From positions 1 to 7,554 of the forward strand of contig DRNB01000302.1 of NCBI GenBank assembly GCA_011375045.1: a DNA stretch of 7,554 bases. Reading direction: 5' to 3'. The position numbers were made by a program, and so were the translations under genes. A model generated the notes under the pieces. The model was not told the DNA's origin. It saw only the letters and a program-made list of their open reading frames with translations, and searched no databases. The DNA is from Aquifex aeolicus (GTDB lineage: Bacteria > Aquificota > Aquificia > Aquificales > Aquificaceae). Of the stretch, positions 6,235 through 7,554 are shown piece after piece; within the stretch, counting starts at the first letter, position 1, and each line of letters starts with the position of its first letter.

Positions 6235-6240
6235 ATTTTA
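6235..6240 (-). promoter_or_regulatory. Candidate -10 box of a leaderless archease transcript
   Basis: On the minus strand TAAAAT ends 8 bases before the archease ATG at 6226, the same geometry as at eno and fabZ. No SD precedes the ATG. No good -35 is seen at the expected distance; the upstream bases are purine-rich. Confidence 0.45.
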
Positions 6241-6259
6241 ACGCTTCCCCTTCCCACGA

Positions 6260-6277
6260 TCAGTTAAAATTAACTGA
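6260..6277. repeat. 18-base perfect palindromic element between archease and upp
   Basis: TCAGTTAA-AA-TTAACTGA has two 8-base arms around a two-base centre. It sits in the divergent intergenic region and contains the candidate upp -10 (TAAAAT, 6265-6270). Its last three bases form a TGA stop in frame with upp. Its form suits a dimeric regulator's operator, or it may be a chance product of a promoter rich in TTAA. It lacks a T-run and is too short and weak in G+C for an intrinsic terminator. Confidence 0.5.
6265..6270 (+). promoter_or_regulatory. Candidate -10 box for upp
   Basis: TAAAAT lies 10 bases before the TTG start of upp, inside the palindrome. Transcription would begin at about 6277, leaving only about four leader bases, again too few for an SD. 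No convincing -35 is visible. Confidence 0.4.
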
Positions 6278-6280
6278 GCC

Positions 6281-6895
6281 TTGGTCAGGGAGCTCAGACA
6301 TCCGGTTCTTGTTCACAAGCTCAGCAGGATAAGGGACATCCGGACACCCAAGGAAACCCTCAGGAGCCTCCTCAGGGAGATAGGCAGCTTTATGGTCTAT
6401 GAGCTTCTCTCGGATCTGCAGATCGGGGAAAGGGAGATAGAAACGTGGCTCGGCGTGAGGAGCTTCCCCTTCGTGAGGGAGGAGGAGGTGGTCTTTGTGG
6501 CGGTGCTCAGAGCCGGACTTCCCATGCTGGAGGGTGCTCTCAGCGTTCTGCCGGGAGCCAGTACGGGCTTTCTCGCCGTAAAGAGGGACGAGGAGACCCT
6601 CGAATCCCGCGTCTTCTACACGAGGCTCCCCGATCTTGCGGGCAGGAGGGTCGTGATTCTGGACCCCATGTTAGCGACGGGAGGAACCCTGATCTCCTCC
6701 CTCCGGGAGGTGGTTGAGCGGAAGCCTTCCCAGACCGTCAGCGTTCATATAGTCTGCGCTCCCGAGGGGATAGAGCGGGTCAGGGAGCGCTTCCCCCAGC
6801 ACAGGCTCTTTACGGTGAGCGTGGACGAGGGTCTCAACAGCAGGGGCTACATAGTCCCCGGATTGGGCGACATGGGGGACAGGCTCTACTCCTGA
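6281..6895 (+). CDS. upp: Uracil phosphoribosyltransferase
   Basis: The enzyme makes UMP from uracil and PRPP in pyrimidine salvage, in the cytoplasm. At 204 residues it is close to the bacterial norm of about 208. Visible motifs: HPVLVHKLSRIRD at the N-terminus as in known UPRTs, VLRAGLPM (75-82), the PRPP-binding loop ILDPMLATGGTL (126-137), and the C-terminal uracil-binding GYIVPGLGDMGDR (189-201). The start is forced to TTG 6281: an in-frame TGA lies at 6275-6277, one codon further upstream, and the next ATG would remove the conserved N-terminus. No SD is present, and the start is close behind a candidate -10 box. It ends in TGA, 5 bases before the tail of the opposing selC gene. It diverges from archease. 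Confidence 0.96.
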   Translation: MVRELRHPVLVHKLSRIRDIRTPKETLRSLLREIGSFMVYELLSDLQIGEREIETWLGVRSFPFVREEEVVFVAVLRAGLPMLEGALSVLPGASTGFLAVKRDEETLESRVFYTRLPDLAGRRVVILDPMLATGGTLISSLREVVERKPSQTVSVHIVCAPEGIERVRERFPQHRLFTVSVDEGLNSRGYIVPGLGDMGDRLYS

Positions 6896-6900
6896 GGAAG

Positions 6901-6997
6901 CGGGAGAGGGAGGGAATCGAACCCTCCGGAGACCCCGCTCCGGAGCCTCCCGCGGGATTTGAAGTCCCGGGACCGCACCAGCGTGTCAGCCTCTCCC
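6901..6997 (-). tRNA. selC: tRNA-Sec (UCA anticodon), selenocysteine tRNA
   Basis: This 97-nucleotide gene (without CCA) reads on the minus strand with an 8-base-pair acceptor stem (GGGAGAGG with CCTCTCCC) and a 5-base-pair T stem (GAGGG-TTCGATT-CCCTC), the 8+5 arrangement of bacterial tRNA-Sec. The anticodon stem-loop is CGGGA-CTTCAAA-TCCCG with anticodon TCA at 6960-6962, nearly identical to the classic ACTTCAAAT loop. The variable arm is long: a 9-base-pair stem (GGAGGCTCC with GGGGTCTCC, including G-U pairs) and loop GGAGC. The D arm pairs GACACGC with GCGGTC around TGGT, leaving one bulged A, an extended D stem. CCA is not encoded (the next bases are CTT), so it must be added. It lies 13 bases after the THEP1-type gene on the same strand and may be processed from that transcript; no separate promoter is evident. 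It implies selA/selB/selD elsewhere. Confidence 0.95.
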
Positions 6998-7010
6998 TTT
7001 GAGGGGAAAA

Positions 7011-7544
7011 TTATAAGTCTCCGGAGAGCAGGCCGATCACCTCCTCCACCATTCCCTCCCTGTTGGATCTGGTCAGCTCTATAAGAACTGCCGAAGGCAG
7101 TCTTCTTATCTCCCTCACGAGGGGGTGAACGTCCCTTATGGGGATGGTAACGACGAGGTTCAGCCGGGGGGCGTGGACTATCCTCCCCACCAGCTCCCGG
7201 AACCGCTTCGAGAAAAGCTCCATCTTCCCCACCTCGTCTATGACCACCACCCTGTCCCCCTTAGCCTCGAGAGCCTTCCGGAGAACGGGAAGAACCGCGG
7301 ATTCGAAGCGCTGGAGGTTAACCCCGTAGGAGCCTACCAGATACTTGGAGGTGAAGGTTTTGCTGGCAAAGAGGACCCTTCTGCCGTCGGTGGTAACGAC
7401 GACGAAGCCTGTTCTCTTCCTGCTTTCGGGATCCCTCACCTCCTCCGTCCAGAAGCCTACGGCTCTGTCCCCCAGCCGGTCGACCAGCTTCCTGACGAGC
7501 GTTGTCTTTCCTATGCCGGGCGGTCCCGTAACCACTACCTTCAC
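7011..7544 (-). CDS. THEP1-type nucleoside triphosphatase (P-loop NTPase)
   Basis: THEP1-type proteins are small P-loop NTPases, first characterised in Aquifex, that hydrolyse ATP, GTP and other NTPs; their physiological role is unclear, and the related human protein is a cancer-related NTPase. The 177 residues show Walker A GPPGIGKTT (7-15), GFWTEEVR (30-37), a TGFVVV strand, Walker B VVVIDEVGKMELFS (99-112, with Asp103 and Glu104), and VVTIP near 131-135. Length and order fit the family. The start is GTG 7544 with GGAGGG 4 bases upstream at the window edge, so the gene appears complete. It is followed directly by selC on the same strand, which suggests co-transcription. A link to RNA metabolism is only suggested by context. 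Confidence 0.92.
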   Translation of the reverse strand: MKVVVTGPPGIGKTTLVRKLVDRLGDRAVGFWTEEVRDPESRKRTGFVVVTTDGRRVLFASKTFTSKYLVGSYGVNLQRFESAVLPVLRKALEAKGDRVVVIDEVGKMELFSKRFRELVGRIVHAPRLNLVVTIPIRDVHPLVREIRRLPSAVLIELTRSNREGMVEEVIGLLSGDL

Positions 7545-7554
7545 GGATCCCTCC

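Noticed and set aside
5663..6241. Plus-strand open frame of 192 codons across fabZ and archease
   Set aside because: Both minus-strand genes have full catalytic motifs; the plus-strand frame shows none.
6893..6895. UGA of upp read as selenocysteine, given the neighbouring selC
   Set aside because: The protein ends with the normal UPRT C-terminus; the frame beyond the stop reads through the tRNA gene and soon stops. No SECIS role is needed.
6901..6997. tRNA-Ser or tRNA-Leu (also long variable arm)
   Set aside because: The anticodon is TCA in an ACTTCAAAT context with an 8-base-pair acceptor stem, diagnostic of tRNA-Sec.
6895..7013. selC as an attachment site of an integrated island
   Set aside because: selC is a known integration hotspot elsewhere, but here both sides are core genes within a few bases, with no integrase and no duplicated tRNA 3' end. 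The site looks empty.

Overview
The window suggests a thermophilic bacterium. Arginine codons are mostly AGG/AGA, genes are packed with overlaps, and the gene set (two-module protein disulfide oxidoreductase, endonuclease V, AMMECR1-type protein, archease, THEP1-type NTPase) is typical of thermophiles. A bacterial selC gene, bacterial enolase, FabZ, YbeY and an FtsB-like protein place it in Bacteria. Something in or near the Aquificota is plausible, but that is inference from gene content and codon style, not a phylogenetic result. No phage, transposon, CRISPR or foreign-looking segment is visible. This is compact core-genome sequence.

Layout. 1-1480 (+): the end of ybeY, an AMMECR1/AmmeMemoRadiSam-A-like gene, and endonuclease V, overlapping or nearly so; these read as one operon that started before the window. 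1477-2948 (+): a promoter, then a disulfide oxidoreductase overlapping a ferredoxin-NADP reductase-like flavoprotein, probably a redox pair. 2945-3727 (-): a short Gfo/Idh/MocA-type oxidoreductase, converging on the previous gene with a 4-base overlap. 3787-5356 (+): enolase followed by an overlapping FtsB/DivIC-like division protein. 5357-6226 (-): fabZ and archease, with fabZ directly abutting the FtsB-like gene tail to tail. 6281-6895 (+): uracil phosphoribosyltransferase. 6901-6997 (-): selC, the selenocysteine tRNA. 7011-7544 (-): a THEP1-type nucleoside triphosphatase. The window has no gene-free stretch over 300 bases; the largest gap is about 60-70 bases.

The most interesting signals are small ones. 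(1) eno, fabZ and archease each have a TA(A/T)AAT hexamer exactly 8 bases before ATG and no Shine-Dalgarno sequence, suggesting leaderless transcripts, whereas other genes have clear SD sequences. (2) The conserved N-terminal helix of endonuclease V is encoded in frame upstream of its first canonical start codon, but that stretch contains no ATG, GTG or TTG. (3) selC shows that the organism decodes UGA as selenocysteine, while four genes in this window end in UGA. (4) An 18-base perfect palindrome contains the candidate -10 box of upp. (5) The disulfide oxidoreductase and flavoprotein are overlapping genes and could form an unrecognised reduction route. I did not find a clearly new multi-gene system.
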